Shown: piece by piece, positions 26,224 to 34,320 of the stretch
Numbering within the stretch: the first letter of the stretch is position 1
Layout of the letters: the number at the start of each line of letters is the position of its first letter
From: Vibrio genomosp. F10 str. ZF-129
GTDB taxonomy: Bacteria; Pseudomonadota; Gammaproteobacteria; Enterobacterales; Vibrionaceae
Assembly: GCF_000287055.2 (NCBI RefSeq)
Contig: NZ_AJYQ02000110.1
Location: 1 to 39,384, forward strand
Direction of reading: 5' to 3'
Length of the DNA: 39,384 nt
Position numbers and translations under genes: made by a program
Notes under the pieces: generated by a model
The model's database searches: none
Told to the model about the DNA's origin: nothing
What the model saw: only the letters and a program-made list of their open reading frames with translations

Positions 26224-26805
26224 ATGGCGAACGAATGGGACAAATACGCGAAAACTTGGGAAGATGAACAAGCGACTTCTGAGTTTGCCTCTCACGTATT
26301 TGAACAGTTAACTCAATTGACGAACCTTAAAGGCAAGCATGTCCTTGATTTTGGATGTGGGACAGGCCTTCTTAGTCATAAAATGTCATCCATTGCCAAA
26401 GATATCGTTGCTCTAGACTCCTCCGAAGCGATGATTGAACAACTGGATATGAAAGAGCTCGCTAACGTCGAGCCTGTCGTTGATGAGCTTACCCGAGGTC
26501 TTGTCGCGCAGCACCCTGCGTTTCGTAATCAGTTCGATGTTGTTGTCGCTTCATCGGTGTGTGGTTTTTTACCAAGCTTTTCTGAAACAGCCGATGTTAT
26601 TTATTCGATTTTAGACAGTGAAGGCATCTTTGTTCACTGGGATTGGCTGACAGAACAAGATGAAGATTTTGGTCTAACCCAAACCAAAGTAGAGCAAGTA
26701 CTAACCAGCGTTGGGTTTGACAGTGTCACAGTCTCTAAAGCGTTCGACATACAAACTGAGCACGGAGTACAGTCTGTCGTTATGGGTGTTGGGCAGAAAA
26801 AATAG
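26224..26805 (+). CDS. Class I SAM-dependent methyltransferase
   Basis: A 193-residue SAM-dependent methyltransferase. The SAM motif I is HVLDFGCGTGLLSHKM, motif II includes IVALDSSEAMIEQL, and motif III the FDVVVASSVCGFLP segment. Substrate unknown; the small size and lack of an extra domain suggest a small-molecule substrate. GGGAGA lies 6 bp before the second of two ATG codons, so 26224 is preferred to 26221. It is divergent from the LysR gene and probably controlled by it, and convergent with the acetoacetyl-CoA synthetase gene. Confidence 0.85.
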   Translation: MANEWDKYAKTWEDEQATSEFASHVFEQLTQLTNLKGKHVLDFGCGTGLLSHKMSSIAKDIVALDSSEAMIEQLDMKELANVEPVVDELTRGLVAQHPAFRNQFDVVVASSVCGFLPSFSETADVIYSILDSEGIFVHWDWLTEQDEDFGLTQTKVEQVLTSVGFDSVTVSKAFDIQTEHGVQSVVMGVGQKK

Positions 26806-26860
26806 CCAATTCAATGATGAACCGGCTAACAAAGATGACATTGTAAAGCGAAACACGTTG

Positions 26861-28837
26861 TTAGAAATTGACGAGCTGTGCGATGTCATCAAGACTACTT
26901 GGGTTGGCAATAGCTTCTATATTGTTCACTTCTTTTCCATTAATTCTCTGTTTAACGGCCAGTTCCACTAACTTTCCAGACTTTGTTCTTGGCGTATCAG
27001 TGATGGCGAATATTTTCCAAGGAACATGACGAGGAGAGCATTTTTCTTTAAGTCGCTGTCTAATTTCGTCACATAACGCCTCGGTAAGCGGCGTTGAATT
27101 GACCATCTGTACAAATAAAATAATTCGTTCATCTTCGTCGACGGTTTTACCTACCGCGATAGAATCTTGGATGTATTCCAATTGATTCACTTGCTGATAG
27201 ATTTCCGCCGTTCCAATCCGCACCCCTCCAGGGTTAAGGGTGGCATCACTGCGGCCATAGAAGGTCATTCCTTGATGGACACTCAGGCAAACATCATCAC
27301 CGTGATGCCAAGTATTGTCATAAACCGCCCAATAAGCATTGTGATACCGACTGCCGTTATCCTGCCAAAACCCAATCGGTTGGTTCGGGAAACTATTACA
27401 GCAAACCAGTTCGCCTCTTTGCTCAACGACCGAGTGACCATGTTGATTGAATACCGCGACATCAAGCCCGAGCCCTTTCACTTGGCATTCCCCTCTGAAA
27501 ACAGGTGAAATTGGGCTTCCAAGAACAAAGCACCCGCAAATATCCGTGCCACCAGAGATGGACGCTAAATGCAGATCGGATTTTATACCGTCGTAGACAA
27601 AATCGAACTGCTCTGGGTACAGTACCGATCCGGTGGAACACACGGTTTTTAGTGCGGTAAGGTCGTATTTTTCTCTTGGGATCAGTGAGCTTTTTTCCAG
27701 CGCTTGTAGGTATTTAGCCGATGTGCCGAAGAACGACAGCTGTGTTTCTTCAGCCAGCTTCCACAGGCTGTCTTCTGAAGGGAACATTGGGCTGCCATCA
27801 TAAATCACCAGAGTTGCGCCACTTGCCAGTGCTGAGACGTGCCAGTTCCACATCATCCAGCCACAAGTCGTAAAATAGAACACCCGATCCAGAGGTTGTA
27901 TATCACAGTGAAGCTGGTGCTCTTTTTGATGGTTGAGTACCGTTCCCCCAACCGAATGCACAATGCACTTTGGTTTTCCCGTAGTGCCAGAAGAGTACAA
28001 GATAAACAGGGGGTCATTAAATCCGACACGCTGATAACGAAGCCCTTTAGGCAGGTAATTGGCGAGGATCGATTCCCAATCGGAATACTGTTGTGGGTAA
28101 TCGTAGTCATCATTCATGACACGAACATAGTCAATTTCACAAATGCTTTCGATACTCGGTAGCGCTTGGGCAATCGTCGCGTTTTTATCATGCAGCGAAA
28201 ATGATTTTCCGTTGAATTGATAACCATTGCAGCAAAAAAGAACTTTCGGTTTTACCTGCCCAAAACGTTCGATGACGCTATCGCTTCCAAAATCGGGAGA
28301 AGTCGATGTCCAAATCGCGCCAAGGCTTGTTGTCGCGAGCATGGCGATGACGGCTTCAGGTATATATGGCAAGTAGCCAGCGACGACATCTCCCTTTTCC
28401 ACTCCGTTTTGTTTAAGCCATTGCTGAACGATTGACACTTGATCACACAACTCCTGCCAGGTCATTTGTGTATTCTTTCCTTGTTCATTTTTAAACCAGA
28501 TAGCAATTTCACTGGGCTTCTGGAAAGCGAAGGAAAGGAGATTCTCAGCATAATTGAGCTGAGCCTGAGGGAACCAAATGGTATCTCTATTGGGAAAGAA
28601 AGAGCCCCATTTGGCGATACCTTCTCCAAATATGCAATCACCGCGGTAGCCTATAACATCGCAATATTGCCATATTTCAAGCCAAAACTGCTTAGTCTCG
28701 GTGATGGACCACTGATGCAATGACGAATAGTCTTCAATAGCTTCACCTTGCATGTTGATATGCTGAATGAATTGATGGAGATTAGACTCTTCAATTCTTT
28801 GGGTACTTGGCACCCAAATAGGATCATGGTTTGACAT
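26861..28837 (-). CDS. aacS: Acetoacetyl-CoA synthetase (acetoacetate-CoA ligase)
   Basis: An AMP-forming ligase of about 658 residues. The ATP-binding loop is LFILYSSGTTGKPKCIVH; the WTSTSPDFGSDSVIERFGQV segment and the ACS/AacS-type C-terminus with the GRSDATLNPGGVRIGT and TKSGKLVELAVKQ motifs identify the family. It joins acetoacetate to CoA. It is divergent from phhA-phhB; the degradation of phenylalanine and tyrosine ends in fumarate and acetoacetate, so the grouping is functional. Start at 28837 (MSNHDPIW) is preferred to 28858, where the preceding bases show no ribosome binding site, but this is weakly supported. Confidence 0.9.
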   Translation of the reverse strand: MSNHDPIWVPSTQRIEESNLHQFIQHINMQGEAIEDYSSLHQWSITETKQFWLEIWQYCDVIGYRGDCIFGEGIAKWGSFFPNRDTIWFPQAQLNYAENLLSFAFQKPSEIAIWFKNEQGKNTQMTWQELCDQVSIVQQWLKQNGVEKGDVVAGYLPYIPEAVIAMLATTSLGAIWTSTSPDFGSDSVIERFGQVKPKVLFCCNGYQFNGKSFSLHDKNATIAQALPSIESICEIDYVRVMNDDYDYPQQYSDWESILANYLPKGLRYQRVGFNDPLFILYSSGTTGKPKCIVHSVGGTVLNHQKEHQLHCDIQPLDRVFYFTTCGWMMWNWHVSALASGATLVIYDGSPMFPSEDSLWKLAEETQLSFFGTSAKYLQALEKSSLIPREKYDLTALKTVCSTGSVLYPEQFDFVYDGIKSDLHLASISGGTDICGCFVLGSPISPVFRGECQVKGLGLDVAVFNQHGHSVVEQRGELVCCNSFPNQPIGFWQDNGSRYHNAYWAVYDNTWHHGDDVCLSVHQGMTFYGRSDATLNPGGVRIGTAEIYQQVNQLEYIQDSIAVGKTVDEDERIILFVQMVNSTPLTEALCDEIRQRLKEKCSPRHVPWKIFAITDTPRTKSGKLVELAVKQRINGKEVNNIEAIANPSSLDDIAQLVNF

Positions 28838-28950
28838 ATTGTTCTCAGTTTTCCACATCAGAAATTGACTCTTTAAGTGTTGGTTGCGATCGGCTATTAG
28901 TCAAATAAGGTTGATAGCAGGATTTTGAATATTATAGTAAAAAACCAAGT

Positions 28951-28968
28951 TGTAAATAAAATGTTACG
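28951..28968 (+). promoter_or_regulatory. Candidate TyrR/PhhR box upstream of phhA
   Basis: TGTAAATAAAATGTTACG matches the TyrR/PhhR consensus TGTAAA-N6-TTTACA fully in the left half and in 4 of 6 positions in the right half. It lies 90-107 bp before the phhA start. Confidence 0.5.
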
Positions 28969-29057
28969 CGAATTTGGTGGTTGATTTGTGACCGACTGTT
29001 GGCATGCATTTGCGTTAGGAAATAGGATAAACCTAGGGAAGCAATCAGGTATGTGTG

Positions 29058-29852
29058 ATGACTCAGTATCATTCGAAACAAGTGGACAGTCGGGGTTGTG
29101 TTGAATGGAGTTCAGCAGAAAACCAGATATGGGAAGCGCTTTATGCTCGTCAGCGGCCTTTGGTCGAAGACCGAGCTTGTCAGTCCTATATCGATGGGCT
29201 CGCTATGCTAAATTTGCCCACAGACAGAGTCCCTCAACTTTATGAAATTAGTGATGTTTTATTCAGAGAGACTGGGTGGAGTCTTGCTCCGGTTGCCGCT
29301 CTGATTAGTTTTGACCGATTCTTTGAATTACTGGCGGATAAGAAGTTTCCGGTGGCGACATTTCTACGCTCACGGGAAGAGTTTGATTACCTGCAAGAGC
29401 CTGATTTTTTCCATGAAGTGTTTGGTCACTGCGCCATGTTAACCAACCCTGACTTTGCCCACTTTACTCATTGCTATGGGCAACTGGGGAAAAATGCTAG
29501 TCATCAACAGCGTGTGTACTTAGCGCGCTTGTATTGGTTTACGGTTGAATTTGGTTTGGTTGAGGAGCATGGCGTTAACAAAATTTATGGTGGTGGAATA
29601 CTGTCTTCTCCTGGAGAAACGTTATACGCACTAGATGCTGGTGTTGCGATTCGCCAGCCATTCGATGTGAGCCGAGTATTGCGAACGCCTTATCGGATTG
29701 ACATTATGCAACCGATCTATTTTGTATTAAACGATCTAAAACAGCTCTACCATTTAAGTCAACGGAACATCATCCAAGATGTCGATAATGCAATCGGCTT
29801 AGAGCTTTACCCTGCTTTATTTGAACCTAAGGAAACCTGCGATGTTAAGTAA
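29058..29852 (+). CDS. phhA: Phenylalanine 4-monooxygenase
   Basis: A 264-residue pterin-dependent iron enzyme that hydroxylates phenylalanine to tyrosine. The iron ligands are His119 and His124 in FFHEVFGHCAML and Glu164 in TVEFGLV. It is the bacterial short form without a regulatory domain. ATG at 29058 with AGG eight bases upstream; a GTG just before it in frame is less likely. It overlaps phhB by 11 bp, so the two form an operon. A TyrR-like box is upstream, which suggests aromatic amino acid control. Confidence 0.95.
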   Translation: MTQYHSKQVDSRGCVEWSSAENQIWEALYARQRPLVEDRACQSYIDGLAMLNLPTDRVPQLYEISDVLFRETGWSLAPVAALISFDRFFELLADKKFPVATFLRSREEFDYLQEPDFFHEVFGHCAMLTNPDFAHFTHCYGQLGKNASHQQRVYLARLYWFTVEFGLVEEHGVNKIYGGGILSSPGETLYALDAGVAIRQPFDVSRVLRTPYRIDIMQPIYFVLNDLKQLYHLSQRNIIQDVDNAIGLELYPALFEPKETCDVK

Positions 29853-30195
29853 TCGGAAATCGTTAAGTAACATGAAATGTGAAGCGTGCAGCATTGATTC
29901 TATTTCACTCACGGAACAAGAACAGCAACAATTATTGGGCCAGCTGGTGGGTTGGGAACTAAAACACGAAGAGTGCATTCCACAACTTGATAAATCTTAT
30001 AAGTTTAAGAACTATAAACAGGCTTGGGCATTTGCGAATCGAATCTCTGAACTCGCGGAAACCGAGGGGCATCACCCTGCTATTTTGTTGGAGTGGGGAA
30101 AAGTGACCGTGACCTGGTGGAGCCACTCTATACGCGGTTTACATAATAACGATTTTGTTTGTGCAGCAAAATGTGATGAGCTGGACTTAGGTTAG
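29842..30195 (+). CDS. phhB: 4a-hydroxytetrahydrobiopterin dehydratase
   Basis: A 117-residue pterin-4a-carbinolamine dehydratase that recycles the pterin cofactor of PhhA. The catalytic motif is EGHHPAILLEWGKVTVTWWSH-like: the HHP pair and the WWSH segment are both visible. Start at 29842 is supported by AAGGAAA eight bases upstream; a TTG at 29821 has no such site. It overlaps phhA by 11 bp and its stop overlaps the end of the opposite frameshifted gene by 4 bp. Confidence 0.93.
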   Translation: MLSNRKSLSNMKCEACSIDSISLTEQEQQQLLGQLVGWELKHEECIPQLDKSYKFKNYKQAWAFANRISELAETEGHHPAILLEWGKVTVTWWSHSIRGLHNNDFVCAAKCDELDLG

Positions 30196-30766
30196 TCTTT
30201 AGCAAGCTCTTTTGCACTTAACAGAGCCCTGACCTCAGCAGAGTAAAGTGCTTGTAGTGTGTTTAACTTTTCTAACAATGTATTGGTATCATCGAGTAAG
30301 GTGCTATTCGTATTGTGGTATTGATGACTAGAAAGGGCATTGACATCTAAGTCTATTTCTTGGCAGTGAATGCCCATTTTACGCCACATTTGGCGCAGTG
30401 ATTTGATCTGCGGTAGGGTGTTATTCAGTAACGTTTTCTCTTCGTTAAGTATTTCTATATAGTGACGTGAAGAAGTGATTTGCTGCTCCATCAAAGTACG
30501 AAATTCAGTGGCGTCTGGCCGCCATAACAAAATAAGTTCGGCTAGAGTGAACTCTCTATGCAGGAAAATGTGCTGCTGGTACTGCCCTAAAATACGATTA
30601 AAGTGAGTGCCCTTAGGTTATACCATTGGTCAAGATTGTGCTGCTCAGTGAGAGCTTGGTTCCACTCTTCCTCAGTGCAGTGCTGGCTTTTGACCTTTAG
30701 TGGTAAAGAGATCAGCAAAGTCGCCGTTATAATGGTTGATACCCAATGTCGTCGCATAGAATTCAT
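30192..30766 (-). pseudogene. Frameshifted gene for a secreted protein of unknown function
   Basis: Two open frames join into one protein. The first starts at ATG 30766 with a signal peptide (MNSMRRHWVSTIITATLL, then ISLPLKVKS), continues through QHCTEEEWNQALTEQHNLDQ and YNLRALTLIVF and stops at 30587. The second frame is open from 30617 and reads FNRILGQYQQHIFLHREF, then TLAELILLWRPDATEF to the stop at 30192, but it has no good start codon of its own. The whole span is 575 bp, two more than a multiple of three, as from a one-base deletion near 30590-30617. The product would be about 190 residues with helical, charged C-terminal part. Function unknown. A sequencing error is the alternative. 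Confidence 0.75.
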
Positions 30767-30836
30767 ACTGTGATAGCGCCTTTAAACATTATAGGAAGTT
30801 TATTGGTCGTTGGATGGTCACTGCTGCAAGGAGGCC

Positions 30837-30990
30837 GTTTCAAGGTGAGAGTTCAAAGACGACAGTGCCAAAGCAACAAACACAAAACGACAGTTCTATA
30901 CTAAGGTGATGGACTTCAAGGTGACACTTCTAAAGCGACAGTCTCAAGGGCACGGTTTCAATATTCAAGACGCTGGCTCTAAGATGAATG
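30837..30990. repeat. Degenerate 14-15-bp tandem repeat array
   Basis: About ten imperfect units, for example GTTTCAAGGTGAGA, GTTCAAAGACGACA, GTGCCAAAGCAACA, AACACAAAACGACA, CTTCTAAAGCGACA and GTCTCAAGGGCACG, with two longer units of 19-21 bp. Approximate consensus GTTTCAAAGCGACA. It lies 37 bp before the SH3-like gene and just past the frameshifted gene start. Confidence 0.65.
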
Positions 30991-31027
30991 ATGGACACTC
31001 AATATTGAATGTAGGTTTGGTTAATTA

Positions 31028-31687
31028 ATGAAAAAAGTAATAATGATCCTTTTGCTTGTTCTTGGCTTAGCGGGTGCTGGCGCGGGGTTTTACCTATTTT
31101 ATTGGTTACCGATGCAAGAGAGCGGTGACGTGCCGCCAGTCGCAGAAGAAGCGCCTTCTGATGAGGTAGTAGAGGAACCGCCGCAGGTCATTCAAGAAGT
31201 GATTACTGACTATTATGTGAATACCCCCACGCTTGGCGTAAGGGAACGCCCGGATCGCGAAGCGTTTATTGAGCGTCTTTTGTATCGTGGCGCTTTCGTT
31301 AAAATCTTAGAACAGCGTGATGGGTGGGGACGTATCTCGGTTTACTACGTCTATGAAGACGGTGGTGAAGAAATCGCAGAGTGGATCCCAATGGAAGGGT
31401 TAGTGGAAGAGGCGCCTGTGATTACCAAAGAGGAAAGGCAAGAGACTTTAACCGCCTACATAGACAGTTCGGATGACTTTAATACCCATGAGGTGATGTT
31501 TTTAACCACTACGGATGCACTGTTAAAAGATGAAACCTGTACGCCCGGCGATTTTGAAGAGCTTGGTGGTTGGGTTCGGTCAATTCGATACAGTGAGCGT
31601 GACGTTTACTTTGTGTATTGTGGTGGGATGAAACAAGCTGACAAGATCTATTTGGATGTAAACAGCGGTGAAACCTTCTATAAATAA
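31028..31687 (+). CDS. SH3-like membrane-anchored protein of unknown function
   Basis: A 219-residue protein with an N-terminal membrane anchor (residues about 4-28, glycine-rich) and an acidic, proline-rich linker. The segment YYVNTPTLGVRERPDREAF, followed by VKILEQRDGWGRI, looks like a bacterial SH3 domain, which suggests contact with peptidoglycan or the envelope. The C-terminal ~90 residues contain CTPG and FVYCGG, two Cys that may form a disulfide. I do not recognise a defined function. It is flanked on both sides by degenerate tandem repeats, and a terminator follows. Confidence 0.75.
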   Translation: MKKVIMILLLVLGLAGAGAGFYLFYWLPMQESGDVPPVAEEAPSDEVVEEPPQVIQEVITDYYVNTPTLGVRERPDREAFIERLLYRGAFVKILEQRDGWGRISVYYVYEDGGEEIAEWIPMEGLVEEAPVITKEERQETLTAYIDSSDDFNTHEVMFLTTTDALLKDETCTPGDFEELGGWVRSIRYSERDVYFVYCGGMKQADKIYLDVNSGETFYK

Positions 31688-31751
31688 TGCCTTAGACGGC
31701 TAACTTAAAGGGGATACTCAGTCTTGTACTCCTGTCGCGTTATACTCACAT

Positions 31752-31826
31752 AGCCTGACACTTAAACATTTGCTTGATACTTAAACATTTGCTTGATACT
31801 CAAACATAGCCTGATACTTAAAAAGC
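31752..31826. repeat. 19-bp tandem repeat, four copies
   Basis: AGCCTGACACTTAAACATT, TGCTTGATACTTAAACATT, TGCTTGATACTCAAACATA and a diverged GCCTGATACTTAAAAAGC, directly adjacent. The third and fourth copies differ at several positions. Confidence 0.8.
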
Positions 31827-31854
31827 ACCATTGAATCGTTCAATAGTGCTTTTT
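31820..31854. terminator. Bidirectional terminator
   Basis: AAAAAGCAC then ATTGAA pairs with TTCAAT then GTGCTTTTT (one C-A mismatch), loop TCG. It lies between the SH3-like gene and the proV stop on the opposite strand and can serve both. Confidence 0.85.
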
Positions 31855-31930
31855 ATGTTTAAGGCTCAGTGACCAGAAAGTTCTGATAGAAAACTGTCCA
31901 TAAAAAAGCGGAGTATAGGAAAACTTAAGC

Positions 31931-33160
31931 TTAAGCCGTCGCTTTCGTGTTTTCCGTTACTTTTTCTTCCGTTTCTGCAGAGCTATCAACAAATATCTCA
32001 GCGACGGCACTTCGCTCTAGCTCACCTTTGAGATTTCCATCTTCATCGACAACAGGGAGTGAATAATCACAGCCCATAGTTTCAGGAAGAACCGTTTCAA
32101 TGGCGGCATCTGGGGAAACGGAAGGGACTTCCTCGTAGATGTCATCACTAAATTCACTGACAGAAGCATCATCTGAAGCTTCTTGCAAACCTTCTTGAGT
32201 CAGCACGCCTTGATACCCATCTTCTGTGACGTGGTATGCATAGTCATGTTTACTCTTTTTCATCAGCGATAATGCTTCTTCAATGGTTTCAGCGGTAATA
32301 CGGTACGCTGGTGGCTGCATAACCGTTTCCACTGTCAGTGCTCGAGCGCGGTTTACATCTTTAACAAATGCTTCAACGTATTCATCAGCAGGGTAAAGTA
32401 AAATTTCGTCTGGCGTACCTTGTTGAACCAGTTCGCCATCTTTCAAAATGGCAATACGGTCACCCAGTCGTAAAGCTTCATCAAGATCGTGAGTAATGAA
32501 AATGATGGTCTTGTGCAGTTTTTGCTGAAGCTCAATCAGTTGATCTTGCATTTCACTGCGTATTAGCGGGTCTAATGCCGAAAACGCTTCGTCCATCAAT
32601 AGGATTTCCGCATCGGTCGAGAGTGCTCTAGCCAGGCCTACGCGCTGTTGTTGACCGCCAGAAAGCTGAGACGGATACTGCTCGTTGTACCCTTTCAAGC
32701 CAACGGTTTCTATCCACTCATTCGCTTTCTCTAAACGTTGCTGTTTAGGCACGCCTTGGATCTCAAGCCCATAAGCAACATTATCAATGACTTTACGATG
32801 TGGCATTAAACCAAAGCGTTGGAAGACCATCGACATCTTTTGGCGGCGAAACTGTTCAAGTTCTTTCTGACGAAGCGTCATGACATCCGTACCTTCGACA
32901 TCGATTTGACCAAGGGTAGGGTCGATCAATCGGTTAAAGTGACGGATAAGAGTTGATTTACCGGAACCCGATAGGCCCATAATGACGAATATTTCGCCTT
33001 TGTTAATGCTGAGATTGATGTCTTTTAAACCTACGGTATGTCCTGTCTCTTCGAGTATTTGATCTTTACTCATGCCCGCTTTAACACGTTCAACAACACT
33101 TTGAGGTTTCGGTCCAAAAATTTTGTATAAGCCACGGATTTCAATGAGTGGTTTAGTCAT
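31931..33160 (-). CDS. proV: ProU-type ABC transporter, ATP-binding protein with CBS domains
   Basis: A 409-residue ATPase of a glycine betaine/proline/choline-type importer. Walker A GLSGSGKSTLIRHFNRL, the signature LSGGQQQRVGLARAL, Walker B EILLMDEAFSALDP and the H-loop FITHDLDEALRLGDR are all intact. The C-terminal 130 residues hold a CBS domain pair, a known sensor of ionic strength in this group. It overlaps proW by 8 bp. Osmotic regulation is inferred from family; no operator was identified. Which osmolyte is transported cannot be told. Confidence 0.93.
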   Translation of the reverse strand: MTKPLIEIRGLYKIFGPKPQSVVERVKAGMSKDQILEETGHTVGLKDINLSINKGEIFVIMGLSGSGKSTLIRHFNRLIDPTLGQIDVEGTDVMTLRQKELEQFRRQKMSMVFQRFGLMPHRKVIDNVAYGLEIQGVPKQQRLEKANEWIETVGLKGYNEQYPSQLSGGQQQRVGLARALSTDAEILLMDEAFSALDPLIRSEMQDQLIELQQKLHKTIIFITHDLDEALRLGDRIAILKDGELVQQGTPDEILLYPADEYVEAFVKDVNRARALTVETVMQPPAYRITAETIEEALSLMKKSKHDYAYHVTEDGYQGVLTQEGLQEASDDASVSEFSDDIYEEVPSVSPDAAIETVLPETMGCDYSLPVVDEDGNLKGELERSAVAEIFVDSSAETEEKVTENTKATA

Positions 33161-34052
33161 GTTTTAGATCTCCAAGGTGTGCTTGTGTACGTTTGGCATA
33201 CGCTTGAGAAGCTCGGTCAAATAGGATAGCAAGAGCCACAATGGCAAAACCGTTGAGAAGCCCGAGGGTAAAATATTGATTGGTAATGGACTTAAGAACA
33301 GGCTGGCCTAGCCCTTTTACACCTATCATCGATGCGATAACGACCATGGAAAGTGCCATCATGATGGTCTGGTTGATGCCTGCCATGATGGTTGGCATCG
33401 CCAGCGGAAGCTGTACACCAAATAAGCGTTGTTTGCTGCTTGCTCCAAATGCTGTCGCAGCTTCCAGTACTTCTTTATCGACCAGTCGAATACCCAAATT
33501 GGTTAATCGAATCACCGGTGGGATAGCGTAGATAACAACCGCAATTAATCCAGGGATTTTGCCAATGCCTAAAAGCATCACTACAGGAATAAGGTAGACG
33601 AACGCTGGCATGGTCTGCATAACATCCAGCATGGGAGTAACAACTGATTGAACGCGATTGGAACGCGCCATGGCAATCCCTATCGGAATGCCTAAACAGA
33701 TCGCGAGCAAGGTACAAACGGTAATGATACTGAGCGTTCGCATTGTATCTTCCCACATACCAAAGTAGCCAATCAGTATGAAAGAGATAAGCCCACCAAG
33801 TGCCAATTTCCACGAGCGACTAGCGGCATACACTAGCCCAGTGGTGAGCACTAAAACAATAAACCAAGGGGTGGATAATAGGAGCTTTTCAAACCAGACG
33901 AGAAAAGTGAGCAGTGGGTCAAAAAATGATTCAATCATGTCGCCGTATTCACGAGAAAAATCGCGATAGGCGCCATCTAATGTTTTGCGGATGAGTCGTA
34001 GATCTGAACGGTCCATTTCTGGGAAACTGTTCAGCCAATTACTGTCAGCCAT
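33153..34052 (-). CDS. proW: ProU-type ABC transporter permease
   Basis: A 299-residue inner-membrane permease with about seven hydrophobic segments. The ABC-coupling EAA-like loop is EVLEAATAFGASSKQRLFGVQLP. The N-terminal ~50 residues are soluble and acidic, as in ProW. It is transcribed after proX, with a 268-bp gap that holds a 28-bp palindrome, and overlaps proV by 8 bp, so it is translationally coupled to it. TTTTTTCC-type SD (minus strand AAAAGGAAAAAACA) precedes the ATG. Confidence 0.93.
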   Translation of the reverse strand: MADSNWLNSFPEMDRSDLRLIRKTLDGAYRDFSREYGDMIESFFDPLLTFLVWFEKLLLSTPWFIVLVLTTGLVYAASRSWKLALGGLISFILIGYFGMWEDTMRTLSIITVCTLLAICLGIPIGIAMARSNRVQSVVTPMLDVMQTMPAFVYLIPVVMLLGIGKIPGLIAVVIYAIPPVIRLTNLGIRLVDKEVLEAATAFGASSKQRLFGVQLPLAMPTIMAGINQTIMMALSMVVIASMIGVKGLGQPVLKSITNQYFTLGLLNGFAIVALAILFDRASQAYAKRTQAHLGDLKHD

Positions 34053-34070
34053 TGTTTTTTCCTTTTAATT

Positions 34071-34098
34071 CCGAGGCAAACTCATGAGTTTGCCTCGG
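34071..34098. other. 28-bp perfect palindrome between proX and proW
   Basis: The arms CCGAGGCAAACTCA and TGAGTTTGCCTCGG are perfect inverted repeats. It lies 19-46 bp before the proW start. With no U-run on the minus strand it may be a mRNA stability or translation-control element, not a terminator. Confidence 0.75.
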
Positions 34099-34212
34099 TT
34101 TTCAACTTAACACGACGTGTCCTACGTCGTTACAACAAGTAGTACGCTTTTTACGTTGCAGTACTTGTTAACGTGTGAACATCTAACTTTTATATTAGAG
34201 CCAAGACATCAC

Positions 34213-34282
34213 TTAAAAACGATGCCTCATAAGCTATGTCTCATAAACTACGCATTAAAAACTACGCCTTAAAAACGGTCGT
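34213..34282. repeat. 14-bp degenerate tandem repeat, about five copies
   Basis: TTAAAAACGATGCC, TCATAAGCTATGTC, TCATAAACTACGCA, TTAAAAACTACGCC and TTAAAAACGGTCGT in tandem, between proX and proW. Confidence 0.7.
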
Positions 34283-34320
34283 TTCAGATTTACAGTTTCA
34301 AACATAGGGCCCCAAAAATA

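Noticed and set aside
27167..28723. Plus-strand frames inside the acetoacetyl-CoA synthetase gene.
   Set aside because: They oppose an intact conserved gene and show no protein features.
28999..29013. A sigma-54-like TGGCATGCATTTGC before phhA.
   Set aside because: The gap between GG and GC is 9 bp where 10 is needed, which normally abolishes activity.
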